Of a stretch of 64,000 bases of DNA, positions 9,382-18,667 are shown piece by piece. Origin of the DNA: Saccharophagus degradans 2-40 (lineage in GTDB: Bacteria > Pseudomonadota > Gammaproteobacteria > Pseudomonadales > Cellvibrionaceae); assembly GCF_000013665.1 (NCBI RefSeq), contig NC_007912.1:1846501-1910500 (forward strand). The letters are read 5' to 3'. Below the pieces are notes generated by a model. It had not been told where the DNA came from. It worked only from the letters and a program-made list of their open reading frames with translations, and searched no databases. A program made the position numbers and the translations under genes. How positions within the stretch are numbered: the stretch's first letter is position 1; every line of letters begins with the position of its first letter.

Positions 9382-10535
9382 TGAAGTTTAAATTATGGGC
9401 ATTAGCTACCGCCTGCGTACTTGCGTTGGGTGGTTGCTCGTCCAATAAAGAAAGCGAAAACTTAAAGCCGTTAGAGTTAGTTAAATTTAAATCTACGGTG
9501 AAAGTGGAGCGCGTTTGGTCTGCCAAAGTGGGCAAAGGCCAAGATCGCCGCTACACAGTATTCGTACCTGCAGTATTAGATGATGCTGTTTTTGCATCTG
9601 ATACCGAAGGGAATATATTCGCTTTCAACGTGGAAACTGGCAAGCGCCTGTGGAAACACGAGTTAGACGAGCCGGTTTCTGGTGCTGTGGGCGCCGGTGG
9701 CGGCTTAGTACTGGTAGGTACTTATGAAGGTGAAGTTGTTGCGTTAGATGCAAAAACTGGCGATTTGAAATGGCGCTCTAAAGCTAGCAGCGAAGTATTA
9801 GCGCCACCGCAATCAGACGGTAGCATTGCTGTAGCAAGTACTATTGATGCCCGCCTTTTTGCTTATGATGCGATAACCGGTAAACCGCTTTGGTCGCACG
9901 ATCATATAGCCCCAGTACTTACGCTGCGCACAACGGCTGCGCCAGTAATAAGTGGTACGCAGGTATTGAGTGCTTTTGATAATGGCCAGATGCTAGCGTT
10001 TTCTGCCAGCGATGGTTCTGTAAGCTGGGAAGTGCGTGTAGCTCAGCCGAAGGGACGCCACGATTTAGAAAAAATGGTGGATATAGACGGCACCCCTGTG
10101 GTCGATTCCGCTTTTGTTTACACCACCTCGTACCAAGGTGCTGTAATGGCGATTGCTCGCGGTACCGGACGAGTGTTGTGGAAACGCGATGCCTCCAGTT
10201 ATGTGCGCCCAGCTGTTGCGCATAATGCCGTATACGTGGCAACAGAAGACGACCGTCTAGTAGCATACAACGCGAGCAATGGCGGTACTGTGTGGGAAAA
10301 CGCAGAAATGCTTCGCCGCGATTTAAGTGCACCAGGTGTAATGGGTGATTACATTACAGCGATAGACAAAAAAGGCTACATGCATGTGGTTGATAGGGAA
10401 AACGGCCAATTTGTAGCGCGTATTAAGCCTTCTGGCGACGGTTTCCGTTCGGTACCTGTTAGCTATAAAGATGGTTTAATCTTACTTTCTGATGATGGTG
10501 TGCTAAGTTTTTATAAAGCTAAGCCTGCTAAATAG
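9381..10535 (+). CDS. bamB: Outer membrane protein assembly factor BamB (lipoprotein)
   Basis: The signal peptide MKFKLWALATACVLALGGC ends in a lipobox Cys19. The rest is an eight-bladed PQQ-type beta-propeller with repeated blades such as NVETGKRLWKHELDEP and DAKTGDLKWRS. BamB binds BamA in the complex that inserts beta-barrel proteins in the outer membrane. Length 384 aa is normal. A GC-rich hairpin follows the stop before der. Confidence 0.96.
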   Translation: MKFKLWALATACVLALGGCSSNKESENLKPLELVKFKSTVKVERVWSAKVGKGQDRRYTVFVPAVLDDAVFASDTEGNIFAFNVETGKRLWKHELDEPVSGAVGAGGGLVLVGTYEGEVVALDAKTGDLKWRSKASSEVLAPPQSDGSIAVASTIDARLFAYDAITGKPLWSHDHIAPVLTLRTTAAPVISGTQVLSAFDNGQMLAFSASDGSVSWEVRVAQPKGRHDLEKMVDIDGTPVVDSAFVYTTSYQGAVMAIARGTGRVLWKRDASSYVRPAVAHNAVYVATEDDRLVAYNASNGGTVWENAEMLRRDLSAPGVMGDYITAIDKKGYMHVVDRENGQFVARIKPSGDGFRSVPVSYKDGLILLSDDGVLSFYKAKPAK

Positions 10536-10548
10536 TCATCTAGCAAAG

Positions 10549-10570
10549 GGCCGCTTTCTGCGGCCTTATT
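10549..10570 (+). terminator. Hairpin between bamB and der
   Basis: GGCCGC, a five-base TTTCT loop, then GCGGCC and TTATT. The tract after the stem is short, so it may be an attenuating or RNA-processing hairpin rather than a full terminator. Confidence 0.45.
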
Positions 10571-10598
10571 GCGTTTATACCTTTTTGAGAAGTAACTA

Positions 10599-12014
10599 AT
10601 GATCCCAACCTTGGCCTTAGTTGGCCGCCCCAATGTGGGCAAATCAACCCTTTTTAACCGTCTAACACGTTCGCGCGATGCGATTGTGGCTAACTTTTCC
10701 GGTCTTACACGCGATCGCCAATACGGTGAAGCAACCCATGGCGACAAACGTTTTATCGTTGTCGATACCGGCGGTATTAGTGGTGAAGAGGAGGGGATAG
10801 ATTCCTATATGGCTGGCCAGTCGCTGCAAGCCATCGAAGAAGCCGACATGGTGGCATTTATAGTGGATGCCCGCGTAGGCTTAACCGCGGCCGATATGCA
10901 AATCGCTCAACACCTGCGTACCTGCAATAAGCCTATTTTCTTGCTAGCCAACAAAGTTGATGGTGTTAACGAATCCATTGTGTGCGCGCCATTTTTTGAG
11001 CTGGGTTTAGGCGATGTAATTGGTATTGCTGCGGCCCATGGGCGCAACATAAACACCATGCTCGACACGGTATTAGAAAACGTCGAGCCAGAAGCCGAGG
11101 CTTCAGAAGAGGATAAAGCCAAGGGTATTAAGCTTGCAATTGTTGGTCGCCCCAATGTGGGTAAATCCACCTTGGTGAATCGCATGCTCGGCGAAGATCG
11201 TGTAGTGGTTTACGATATGCCCGGCACTACGCGAGATAGTATTTACATCGAATATGAGCGCGATGGAAAAGCTTATACCATCATCGACACGGCGGGTGTT
11301 CGACGCAGAAAAAACATTAAGTTAAGTGTAGAGAAATTCTCCATTGTAAAAACGCTACAAGCGATTGACGACGCCAACGTTGTTATTTTAGTGATGGATG
11401 CGCAAGAGGGGATTGTAGATCAAGACCTTCACCTAATGGGGCACGTTATCGATTCTGGCCGCGCGCTAGTGGTTGCGCTTAATAAATGGGATAACCTCGA
11501 TAACGACCACAAAAGTTATGTGAAAACTGAGCTTAGTCGTCGTTTGCAGTTTGTAGACTTCGCGGATTTACATTTTATTTCTGCGTTGCACGGTACTGGA
11601 GTAGGTGACCTGTACAAGTCTGTTCACAAGGCTTATTCATCAGCTACCGAAAAACTAAATACAAATTTCTTAACTAAAATTTTGGAATTTGCTGTTAGCC
11701 AACATCAACCGCCGTTGGTTAATGGGCGTCGTATTAAGTTGCGTTATGCCCATGCCGGTGGTCAAAACCCGCCCATTATTGTTATTCACGGTAATCAAAC
11801 GGCAGCTGTGCCTAAAAACTATGTGCGTTACTTAGAAAAGATATTCCGTAAAGAGTTAGAGCTACACGGCACGCCAATTCGATTTGAATTTAAATCTAGC
11901 GAAAACCCATTTGCCGGGCGCAAGAATGCAATGTCTAAAAAGCCAGAGCACCCTAGCCGCCGAGCAAATAGCGGTGGCAAGAGTATTAATCGCAGGCCCA
12001 GACCTAAAAGCTAG
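10599..12014 (+). CDS. der: Ribosome assembly GTPase Der (EngA)
   Basis: Two tandem GTPase domains each carry the P-loop GRPNVGKST, first near residue 8 and again near residue 185. G3 motifs are DTGG and DTAG; G4 motifs are NKVD and NKWD. The C-terminal KH-like domain and a basic tail ([20 protein letters not shown]) follow. Der acts in 50S subunit assembly. Length 471 aa is usual. It ends the plus-strand core run and has a terminator directly after it. Confidence 0.97.
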   Translation: MIPTLALVGRPNVGKSTLFNRLTRSRDAIVANFSGLTRDRQYGEATHGDKRFIVVDTGGISGEEEGIDSYMAGQSLQAIEEADMVAFIVDARVGLTAADMQIAQHLRTCNKPIFLLANKVDGVNESIVCAPFFELGLGDVIGIAAAHGRNINTMLDTVLENVEPEAEASEEDKAKGIKLAIVGRPNVGKSTLVNRMLGEDRVVVYDMPGTTRDSIYIEYERDGKAYTIIDTAGVRRRKNIKLSVEKFSIVKTLQAIDDANVVILVMDAQEGIVDQDLHLMGHVIDSGRALVVALNKWDNLDNDHKSYVKTELSRRLQFVDFADLHFISALHGTGVGDLYKSVHKAYSSATEKLNTNFLTKILEFAVSQHQPPLVNGRRIKLRYAHAGGQNPPIIVIHGNQTAAVPKNYVRYLEKIFRKELELHGTPIRFEFKSSENPFAGRKNAMSKKPEHPSRRANSGGKSINRRPRPKS

Positions 12015-12037
12015 TAACGTGTATTAAGTTGTTACTT

Positions 12038-12075
12038 AAAAGCCAGTGAACTTAGTGTCCACTGGCTTTTTTATT
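12038..12075. terminator. Terminator after der, facing the convergent minus-strand gene
   Basis: AAAAGCCAGTG pairs with CACTGGCTTTT around a loop of about eleven bases, followed by more T. The A-rich left flank makes it usable from the other strand as well, between der and the convergent binding-protein-like gene. Confidence 0.85.
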
Positions 12076-12118
12076 GACGCAACGAATAACTGTGTTGTTA
12101 AAGAGGTAGCAGTGGGGA

Positions 12119-13099
12119 TTAGTTCGCAGCGGCGTTTAATGTCGTTACGTCTAACCAAAGCCTTGGGTCATCAACCGGTGCGGTGTCCAGTAGCAGTGGG
12201 TTATCTAAATAAAATATGGTGCGTTTTTTTGCATTGAGCTTTTGTAGGGCTTCTTTAAAGAAGGGGTCGTTAATTAATACTTTATCAAAACTGCCATCCT
12301 CTAGCGCCTGCCATAGCCCGTTTTCTATTATTGCTGCTACGTCGGGTTTTTTGGGGGTGACAAACAAGTATGCAGGCATGCGGTATATAAACATTAAGTT
12401 TTGTTCAACCGCGAGGGGTAACTGTGGGTGTTGATTTACTTCATCCCAAGGCTCCATTACACCTCTTAAAAATAAATCAAAGCGGTTTGCTAGTAGCATG
12501 CGGTAAAGGTTTTCCACATCTGCGCTTTCGGTAACGTCAAACCCGTTGGCCTTTAAAATTCGTGCATCTGTCCAGTCCAGCCCTTGGCCAATAGTAAGCT
12601 TCTTTACTTGCTCCATTGTGGTTACATTCGCGTATTTACCTTGGTGTTCCCTTGGGATAATGGCTATTCGGTGGCCCAACAGGCCTCGAAAAATGGGGAT
12701 TCGAATTGCAATTAAAGTAGCTTCAAATTCTTTGGTTGTTGCAGCCCAGAAAATGTCCGACCTACCTTCTTCTAGTAGCTTTTTCTCGCGGGCGTGGCTG
12801 CACCTATTGCCGAGGGTTTCGATGCTTACCGTTGCAGGGTGGTAAGAGAATGCGAGTTCAATAAGCTTATCTATATATTGGTTTCCCATATTGTCGGATT
12901 CGCCGCAATAGTGGGTAAGGTTGTAGTGTGCAGGTGGGTTGGTTTTCTGTGCGGGATTAGGCGATTGGGTATCGGCTGCAATTGCGATATTACACGTTAG
13001 CGCGAACACTATTATTGCAGGCCAAGTTGTTAAGCAAGGGTGGGGGCATCTGCGCAAAATAGTATTAAGTATTGTGTTAGCCGCTTGCAGGTTTGTCAT
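12119..13099 (-). CDS. Periplasmic binding-protein-like protein, paralog 1
   Basis: An exported protein of about 326 aa. The signal segment runs to CNIAIAA; the mature part has the size and motif style of family 3 solute-binding proteins. Motifs shared with the genes at 13113-14009 and 26705-27634 are HYCG near the start of the mature protein, CSHARE, GRSDIFWAATT, IRIPIFRGLLGHR, GQGLDW and RGVMEPWDEV. The ligand is unknown and no ABC permease or ATPase is adjacent. ATG 13099 has GAGG ten bases upstream, overlapping the stop of paralog 2, so the two form an operon with paralog 2 first. Family assignment is by fold-style inference. Confidence 0.7.
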   Translation of the reverse strand: MTNLQAANTILNTILRRCPHPCLTTWPAIIVFALTCNIAIAADTQSPNPAQKTNPPAHYNLTHYCGESDNMGNQYIDKLIELAFSYHPATVSIETLGNRCSHAREKKLLEEGRSDIFWAATTKEFEATLIAIRIPIFRGLLGHRIAIIPREHQGKYANVTTMEQVKKLTIGQGLDWTDARILKANGFDVTESADVENLYRMLLANRFDLFLRGVMEPWDEVNQHPQLPLAVEQNLMFIYRMPAYLFVTPKKPDVAAIIENGLWQALEDGSFDKVLINDPFFKEALQKLNAKKRTIFYLDNPLLLDTAPVDDPRLWLDVTTLNAAAN

Positions 13100-13112
13100 C
13101 AATGCAAAGCCT

Positions 13113-14009
13113 CTATTTAAGGTTTACCCATAACGCTTTATTACTTAACGGTGTTTCTTTTGTTAGTGTAGAGTTTTCTAAATAGAAAATCTTTCGCTGC
13201 TTAATATTCGCAAGCCTAAGCGCCTGTTGAACGTTTGGGTCTGCCATTACAAGTTTGTCGAAGCTGCCATCTTGGATTGCTAACTCTAGGCCTGTAAGTA
13301 TTAACTTGGCGAGTTCGGGGCGCTTAGGGGACACAAAAATATATGCCGGTAACGGGTAAACAATAAGTATGTGTTCTTCTACAGCAAAGTTCATTGTGGG
13401 CAGTTGTTTTACTTCTTCCCAGGGCTCCATTAAACCCCGAGGAAACAAGTCGAAACGGCCCGCACGCAGCATGTTAAACAAGTTATGCACATCAGAGCTT
13501 TCGGTCACCTTTAGCCCTGCTTCCTTTAAAATGGCTGTGTCTGCCCAGCCTTCACCTTGCCCAAACCGCAGCGTTTGCAGTTGTTCTAGGGTGGTTATAT
13601 GCGCGAATTTACCTTTATCTTCAGCTCTAATAAGCGCAATTCTGTAGCCCAACAAACCCTTATATATTGGTATGCGAATAGGAATAAGCTGTTGTTCGTA
13701 GTCTGCTGTAGTGGTTGCCCACAGAATATCGCTTTTACCTTCCTGTAAAAATTTTACTTCCCTTGAGTGGCTACAGTATTGGTTAACATTATTGAATGTA
13801 GGCTGGATGTTGAGTTTTGAAAAAGCTAAATATATAAGTTTTTCAATGTGCGCATTACCTGGGGTAATAGACTGCCCACAGTATCGGGTAATGACTATTT
13901 TGGTAGCTGGGCTTATTTGCTCGGTGGCCGATGCCTTTGCGGGCAGTGCCCAAGCCACATATGCCATTAATATTAACCTTATTGCTCTTATCCTAAGTAG
14001 GCCTATCAT
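13113..14009 (-). CDS. Periplasmic binding-protein-like protein, paralog 2
   Basis: 298 aa with a signal peptide (MIGLLRIRAIRLILMAYVAW, cleaved after AKASA). It shares the family motifs TRYCGQS, CSHSREVKFLQEGKSDILWA, IRIPIYKGLLGYR, GQGEGW, SSDVHNLFNMLRAGRFD and PRGLMEPWEEV. Two conserved cysteines (in RYCG and QYCSH) could form a disulfide. AGGA lies just before the ATG. It is the first gene of a two-gene operon and is divergent from the TonB receptor at 14278 across 268 bases, which suggests a functional link. The function is not known. Confidence 0.7.
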   Translation of the reverse strand: MIGLLRIRAIRLILMAYVAWALPAKASATEQISPATKIVITRYCGQSITPGNAHIEKLIYLAFSKLNIQPTFNNVNQYCSHSREVKFLQEGKSDILWATTTADYEQQLIPIRIPIYKGLLGYRIALIRAEDKGKFAHITTLEQLQTLRFGQGEGWADTAILKEAGLKVTESSDVHNLFNMLRAGRFDLFPRGLMEPWEEVKQLPTMNFAVEEHILIVYPLPAYIFVSPKRPELAKLILTGLELAIQDGSFDKLVMADPNVQQALRLANIKQRKIFYLENSTLTKETPLSNKALWVNLK

Positions 14010-14277
14010 GCTGTTCCTGTTTGTGTGTGGTTAGGTGGCGCAAGCTAACTGCCTATAGGGCGGTGTATTAACATACCTTTTTATTATAGTTGCCCTGCGG
14101 TTTATTGGTGGGGTATTTGGTTTGTTTATTTGTGTTACAAATAGAGTTTGCCAACAACTAATACACGTCAAATTGTGCATATTTAATCTAGCCGTTGCCT
14201 TATAACTATTAAGCGCGGCTCATTTTCTAGTAGTATGCCTGTTCTGTTCGAATAATCACTTTGCTCTTACAAAAACA
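14010..14277. promoter_or_regulatory. Divergent promoter region between binding-protein pair and TonB receptor
   Basis: An A/T-rich gap of 268 bases separates two divergent transcripts. I see no single clear promoter or operator, but both operons must start here unless they start further away. An ECF-type promoter for the receptor would be expected in this stretch. Confidence 0.4.
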
Positions 14278-16803
14278 ATGAAAATAATTCGCTTCTTTCT
14301 TATCGTCTGCATGGTTCATACCTGCCTGCCACCGGCTGCGCTAGCAAGTACAAATATAATGGGGGCGAATTCGCAGCGTTACTTCGACTTGCCCGGCCAA
14401 CCTTTGCAAACGGGTTTAATTGAGTTTGCGTTGCAAGCAAATGTAACTGTAATTGCAGAGCAGGGCCTAATAGCGCAGTACCGTTCTGGCCCTGTGGTAG
14501 GGCCTAGCACTATAGATAACGCGTTGCGGCTATTACTAGCAGAAGCGCCACTCCAATTTGAATATATAGAAAGTGCAGCTGCTTACGTTATTCGGCCTGT
14601 TGCGGTGCAGCAAAGTGTTAGCGCAGAACCGACAGAAATAGTCATTCCAAGTATTGATGAAATACTGGTTGTAGGCTCCCAATATCCGTTTAGGTATAAC
14701 ACCATTACCAATACCCAATTGCATGGTGCCGTGCCGTATTTCGATTCTTCTCGTTTTTTGAATGTAATACCGCAATCGCTTATTCGCGATCAGCAACCGC
14801 AATCCCTAGAAGACGTATTGAAATTTGCTAGTGCCATTACCCCCGGTGACGGTATTAGCGATAGTAATGACGATGTTTATTTACGGGGTTTTCAGCGCCA
14901 CGCAATGTATTTAGATGGCTTTAGGCTCGGCGACAGCAGTGGCGTTCGACTACTACCGGCAGGCATAGAGCGGGTAGAGATTTTAAAAGGCCCGTCCACC
15001 ATTCATTACGGCCAAGCAGAGCCGGGTGGCATTGTGAATGTTATTCGCAAAAAGCCCAAAGCAGAAACGTTCAGTCAGGCGCAATTGATCGCTGGGGATA
15101 TGGGGCGGCTAGGGGTAAGTGTTGATGTAAATAGGCCCTTGCTCAATACCAATAAGGCGAATTACCGGGTCATTTTTGTAGATGATCAGCAGCAGGAGTC
15201 GGGTGATATTCTTAATATTCACCGCCAGTTGCTGTCTAGCTCAATCGCTTGGCAGCCAAGTGCAAATACCACTGTTGATGTGGGTTTCGAATATCAAAAG
15301 GCCAGCCAAGAGTGGGATAGAAGCTTTGAAGTATTTACTGAGTTCGGCAATATTTTCCCCCATCGATCGATGGCAGATGTAGCCAAACAAGCGCGCCCAG
15401 GTTTTACGGCTCACTTCAATTTATTCAGCGCTGAGGTAAATCACTACTTTAACCCCAACTGGCAGTTACAGCTAAAAGCAAATTTGTTACAGGAATATCG
15501 CTACGGTGTTCGCACAACAACAGATAGCTATTTAGATGATCGTGTGCTTTTAAACACCGAAGGTCTAGGGCCAGATTTTGCATTGTTTATTCTGGGTAGC
15601 CAAACGGTTTTGCCGCTTATTGTGGAGCAACACGATGGGCTTTGGCACTATGGTTTAGGGCCCATTCGAAGTATTTACGATCAAGATGACGTAGAATTGG
15701 ATAGCGGTTTTAGTGCGAAATTAGAGGGTAGTTTTGATACCGCTAACTTAGAGCATAACCTTTCGCTAGGAGTAGATTGGCACACGCAAAATATTACAAA
15801 GCGCTATATTGTAGAGCGCAGAGATATTGCACTTGGACAGCGTTGGGATGCATTTGAATTTGAAGCCGCCTTTGCAGAACTTGCGCAAACATTATTTATT
15901 GAAGACCGGCCACTGGGCGAGCTTGAAGAATATGCGAAAGAGTTAGATTACTCAGACTTTGGCGCATTTGTACAAGATAGCGTTGCACTTACCGATGAGT
16001 GGTTAGTGTCTGCAGGTGCGCGTTACATTGTTACCCAAGCAGATGTAAACGATATAACCCTGAATACAGCGACGCAGCTAAAAACCTTTAAGCACTTATC
16101 CACCCAAGCTGGCGTAGTGTACAAACCCAACCACGATCACTCTGTTTTTGCCAATTACAGTGAAGCGCTGCGTGCGAATTATATTTTGGATGATATAGGG
16201 TCCCAAATCACCGAGCCGGAATTATCGAACCAATATGAAGTAGGGCTAAAGTCTTATTGGTTGGGTGGTGATGTGCAAACGAGTGTCGCTGCGTATCATA
16301 TTAATAAATGGAATGTTGTTGATGTGCAAGTTGTAGAGGGGTACCGCACAGCGTTAAGCGGCGCTACTTACGAGGTGCAAGGCATAGATTTCGATTTAAG
16401 TGCGCAGGTTAGCCCAAAGCTAAATGTACTTTTGGCGGCATCTGTAATCGACCCAAGTATAACGGATGGGAGCAACACCGGAAATTTACCCAAAATGGCT
16501 GCAGAGCAAACTTCCAGTGTGTTTACGCACTACCAGCTTAATAGTAAGCTAGATTTTGTTGCCGGCTATAAATTCGTAAGTGAACGTTATGCCGATGATG
16601 CCAATACCTTTAGACTAGAAGCCTACGGCACATTCGATGCCGGTGTTAGTTATACCTTTCAGTTAAATGGCTTGCATGCCAAGTGTAACTTGTCTGTTAA
16701 AAATTTATCTGATGTGCCGTACATCACTGCCGTCGATAGAGGGGCTCGCGTGAACGAGTCGGCAGGTAGAACTATTTCCGCCAGTTTTCAGGTAACGATG
16801 TAA
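14278..16803 (+). CDS. FecA/FpvA-like TonB-dependent receptor with STN signalling domain
   Basis: 841 aa: signal peptide to about residue 24 (PPAALAS), STN (secretin/TonB short N-terminal) domain at about 36-105 (FDLPGQPLQTGLIEFALQ), a possible TonB-box DEILVVG near 127, plug domain (DVYLRGFQRHAMYLDG, then GPSTIHYGQAEPGGIVNVI) and a 22-strand barrel to the end. The plug motif is of the siderophore-receptor type. The STN domain passes a ligand signal to a FecR-type anti-sigma factor. The sigma and anti-sigma genes follow with no gap. Cargo is undecided: sequence type says siderophore, context (two beta-1,3-glucanases) says glycan. Confidence 0.88.
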   Translation: MKIIRFFLIVCMVHTCLPPAALASTNIMGANSQRYFDLPGQPLQTGLIEFALQANVTVIAEQGLIAQYRSGPVVGPSTIDNALRLLLAEAPLQFEYIESAAAYVIRPVAVQQSVSAEPTEIVIPSIDEILVVGSQYPFRYNTITNTQLHGAVPYFDSSRFLNVIPQSLIRDQQPQSLEDVLKFASAITPGDGISDSNDDVYLRGFQRHAMYLDGFRLGDSSGVRLLPAGIERVEILKGPSTIHYGQAEPGGIVNVIRKKPKAETFSQAQLIAGDMGRLGVSVDVNRPLLNTNKANYRVIFVDDQQQESGDILNIHRQLLSSSIAWQPSANTTVDVGFEYQKASQEWDRSFEVFTEFGNIFPHRSMADVAKQARPGFTAHFNLFSAEVNHYFNPNWQLQLKANLLQEYRYGVRTTTDSYLDDRVLLNTEGLGPDFALFILGSQTVLPLIVEQHDGLWHYGLGPIRSIYDQDDVELDSGFSAKLEGSFDTANLEHNLSLGVDWHTQNITKRYIVERRDIALGQRWDAFEFEAAFAELAQTLFIEDRPLGELEEYAKELDYSDFGAFVQDSVALTDEWLVSAGARYIVTQADVNDITLNTATQLKTFKHLSTQAGVVYKPNHDHSVFANYSEALRANYILDDIGSQITEPELSNQYEVGLKSYWLGGDVQTSVAAYHINKWNVVDVQVVEGYRTALSGATYEVQGIDFDLSAQVSPKLNVLLAASVIDPSITDGSNTGNLPKMAAEQTSSVFTHYQLNSKLDFVAGYKFVSERYADDANTFRLEAYGTFDAGVSYTFQLNGLHAKCNLSVKNLSDVPYITAVDRGARVNESAGRTISASFQVTM

Positions 16804-17310
16804 ATGTCTGCTACCGATAAATTAATTTCGCTTTACGAAAAATACCGGTCTGACCTAGGTGGTTTAATCGCAACGAAGTTTAAAAAGAATCAGCACGATG
16901 CGGAAGACATTGTTCAAGATGCTTTCTACAATGTATTGCGCGCAAAAAATATAGATACGATCGATAACCCAAAGGCGTACTTGTATCAAGCCGCTTCAAA
17001 TTTAGCGTTAAACCGCATTCGTAAAAATAATTATCATCGCGATTACATTGCTAGTATGGATGACACTGCAGTAGATATGCTTACCCCAGAGCGCAATGTA
17101 CTGGCGCAGCACGACCTTAAAATGTTGGAGACGGCAATGGATAAGCTACCGAAAAAATATCAAACCACGTTTTTAATGAGTCGTATGCATTCCAAAAGCT
17201 ATAAAGAAATTGCCGCAGATCTAAACATTGCCGAAAGCACAGTGGAAAAACACATTATAAAAACCCTAAAGCACCTGCGCAGCCATTTGGATGAGGAGGT
17301 TGGGGTATGA
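16804..17310 (+). CDS. FecI-like ECF sigma factor
   Basis: 168 aa with the two ECF regions. Region 2 runs at about residues 10-75 (DAEDIVQDAFYNVLRA, NPKAYLYQAASNLALN). Region 4 lies at about 112-160 (LPKKYQTTFLMSRMHSKSYKEI, a helix-turn-helix with AESTVEKHI). It directs RNA polymerase to the promoter of the outer-membrane signalling system. The ATG follows the receptor stop codon directly, and its last bases overlap the anti-sigma gene by four (ATGA), so receptor, sigma and anti-sigma are probably one coupled transcript. Confidence 0.93.
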   Translation: MSATDKLISLYEKYRSDLGGLIATKFKKNQHDAEDIVQDAFYNVLRAKNIDTIDNPKAYLYQAASNLALNRIRKNNYHRDYIASMDDTAVDMLTPERNVLAQHDLKMLETAMDKLPKKYQTTFLMSRMHSKSYKEIAADLNIAESTVEKHIIKTLKHLRSHLDEEVGV

Positions 17311-18269
17311 GTAATATTCAGCGCAATAGTCATATAGAAAATGTGGCGATCGAATGGCTGGTTAAATTAAATAGAGATACCGTGCCCTCTGAGTTGGAAG
17401 CGGAATTTATGGCGTGGCTGCAAAGCTCGCCCGCCCATCAAGCCGCTTACATTCGTGCTGAGCAATTGTGGCAGCGCGGCGAAGCATTGCAAAAGCTTGC
17501 GCAAACCACTGCACAGCAGCCAGTAAAGGCAAACTTCTACTTCGGCTGGCAAGGCTTAAGTGCTTGTGCAGCTATTTTAATTGTTTGTTTATGTGTTTGG
17601 CTGTTGCCAAGCGCGCAACAGGAAATACTGCATTTTCAAACTGCAAAAGGGCAGCAGTTGCACATAGATTTGAACGATGGCAGTAAGGTGTTGCTCAATA
17701 CTAGTAGTGCGCTAGATGTAGCGTATACCTCTTCACAGCGCACTGTTAGCCTGTTGCAGGGCGAGGCGTTTTTCGATGTAGCCAAAGATACCAAGCGACC
17801 GTTTGATGTAGAAACGCATCAAGGTACTGTTCGCGTTGTGGGTACGCGTTTTGCCGTACAGCATACCGAGCTAGACACTGTTATTACAGTGTTAGAAGGT
17901 AAAGTAGCACTGGGCGATAAAAGCGACTCATCAATATTCGAGCAAGCCGTATTACTTACGCCTAACCAGCAAACCACTTTTGCCGAAACCAAGCTCGGGC
18001 TAAAGCCCAAGGTAATAGATGCGGAAAAAAACTTAAGCTGGCGTAAACAGCACCTTGTTTTTCGTGGCCAACCCCTACGCGATGTGGTTGAAGAGTTAAA
18101 CCGCTATTCCAGCACCGTAATTGTGCTGGGCGACGCAAGCCTCGCAAATAAGAATGTTACGGCTGTTATTCAGCTTGGCGAAAAGGGCGTAACCGCGGAA
18201 ACACTGGGTTCTGCCCTGCAATTAAATGTAACTAAAGATAACAGCGGCAGGGTAGTCTTGTCGCGCTAG
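17307..18269 (+). CDS. FecR-family anti-sigma factor / sensor
   Basis: 320 aa. A cytosolic DUF4880-type sigma-binding part (VAIEWLVKLNRDTVPSELEAEF) is followed by one membrane span around residues 76-98. The periplasmic FecR domain has DGSKVLLNTSSALDV and EGEAFFDV-like segments. A C-terminal STN-like module (FRGQPLRDVVEELNRYS) ends the protein. It should hold the sigma factor inactive until the STN domain of the receptor signals. A terminator hairpin follows 34 bases after the stop. Confidence 0.92.
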   Translation: MSNIQRNSHIENVAIEWLVKLNRDTVPSELEAEFMAWLQSSPAHQAAYIRAEQLWQRGEALQKLAQTTAQQPVKANFYFGWQGLSACAAILIVCLCVWLLPSAQQEILHFQTAKGQQLHIDLNDGSKVLLNTSSALDVAYTSSQRTVSLLQGEAFFDVAKDTKRPFDVETHQGTVRVVGTRFAVQHTELDTVITVLEGKVALGDKSDSSIFEQAVLLTPNQQTTFAETKLGLKPKVIDAEKNLSWRKQHLVFRGQPLRDVVEELNRYSSTVIVLGDASLANKNVTAVIQLGEKGVTAETLGSALQLNVTKDNSGRVVLSR

Positions 18270-18303
18270 TCGATAGGCTCTTGTTAGTAATTTATATTCT
18301 ATA

Positions 18304-18330
18304 AAAGAGGCCGGTTAGGCCTCTTTATCA
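18304..18330 (+). terminator. Terminator of the receptor-sigma-anti-sigma operon
   Basis: AAAGAGGCC and GGCCTCTTT are perfect nine-base arms around GGTTA. Confidence 0.8.
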
Positions 18331-18667
18331 CCGTTCTACCTGCTAATCTCACCGTTTACCCGCTCCACCGCATAGTGCTTGGCGATAGTTTTTTGTTGTG
18401 TGAAAGTAGGCTTGTTACTGATTAGGCTTGCTAAAAATATAACGAAGACAAACTTGCCCTCCGTCAGTTTCTTATTACACGCATTGCCCACGGCAAAACA
18501 TCACCATAACGATAAACGCAAAGGAATAATAACCTTCTGTTGTTACATTCGTTACAAACTCTCAATAGCTTGGCGTTTACTATCTGCGAGTTATTTCTAT
18601 GCAACCGTCTGCGTACGGTTTGTATTGTGCTGCGTGTTATTCACAAAAATCAAAGTGTGAGTTTATC
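18331..18667 (+). promoter_or_regulatory. Leader/promoter region of the GH16 gene
   Basis: Non-coding stretch of about 340 bases between the anti-sigma operon terminator and the GH16 gene. A small repeat GTTAC-ATTC-GTTAC lies near 18542-18555. I cannot fix a promoter. The short frames here have no ribosome binding site and look random. Confidence 0.35.

Noticed and set aside
9919-10332. Minus-strand frame of 137 codons opposite bamB
   Set aside because: Antisense shadow of a clear BamB propeller, no ribosome site, odd composition.
12119-14009. Calling the paired binding-like genes an ABC importer
   Set aside because: No permease or ATPase lies beside them, and the nearest ABC ATPase (29206) is in another operon.
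18379-18660. 93-codon frame in the gap before the GH16 gene
   Set aside because: No ribosome site, random-looking Cys/Phe/Lys composition, runs into the GH16 leader.
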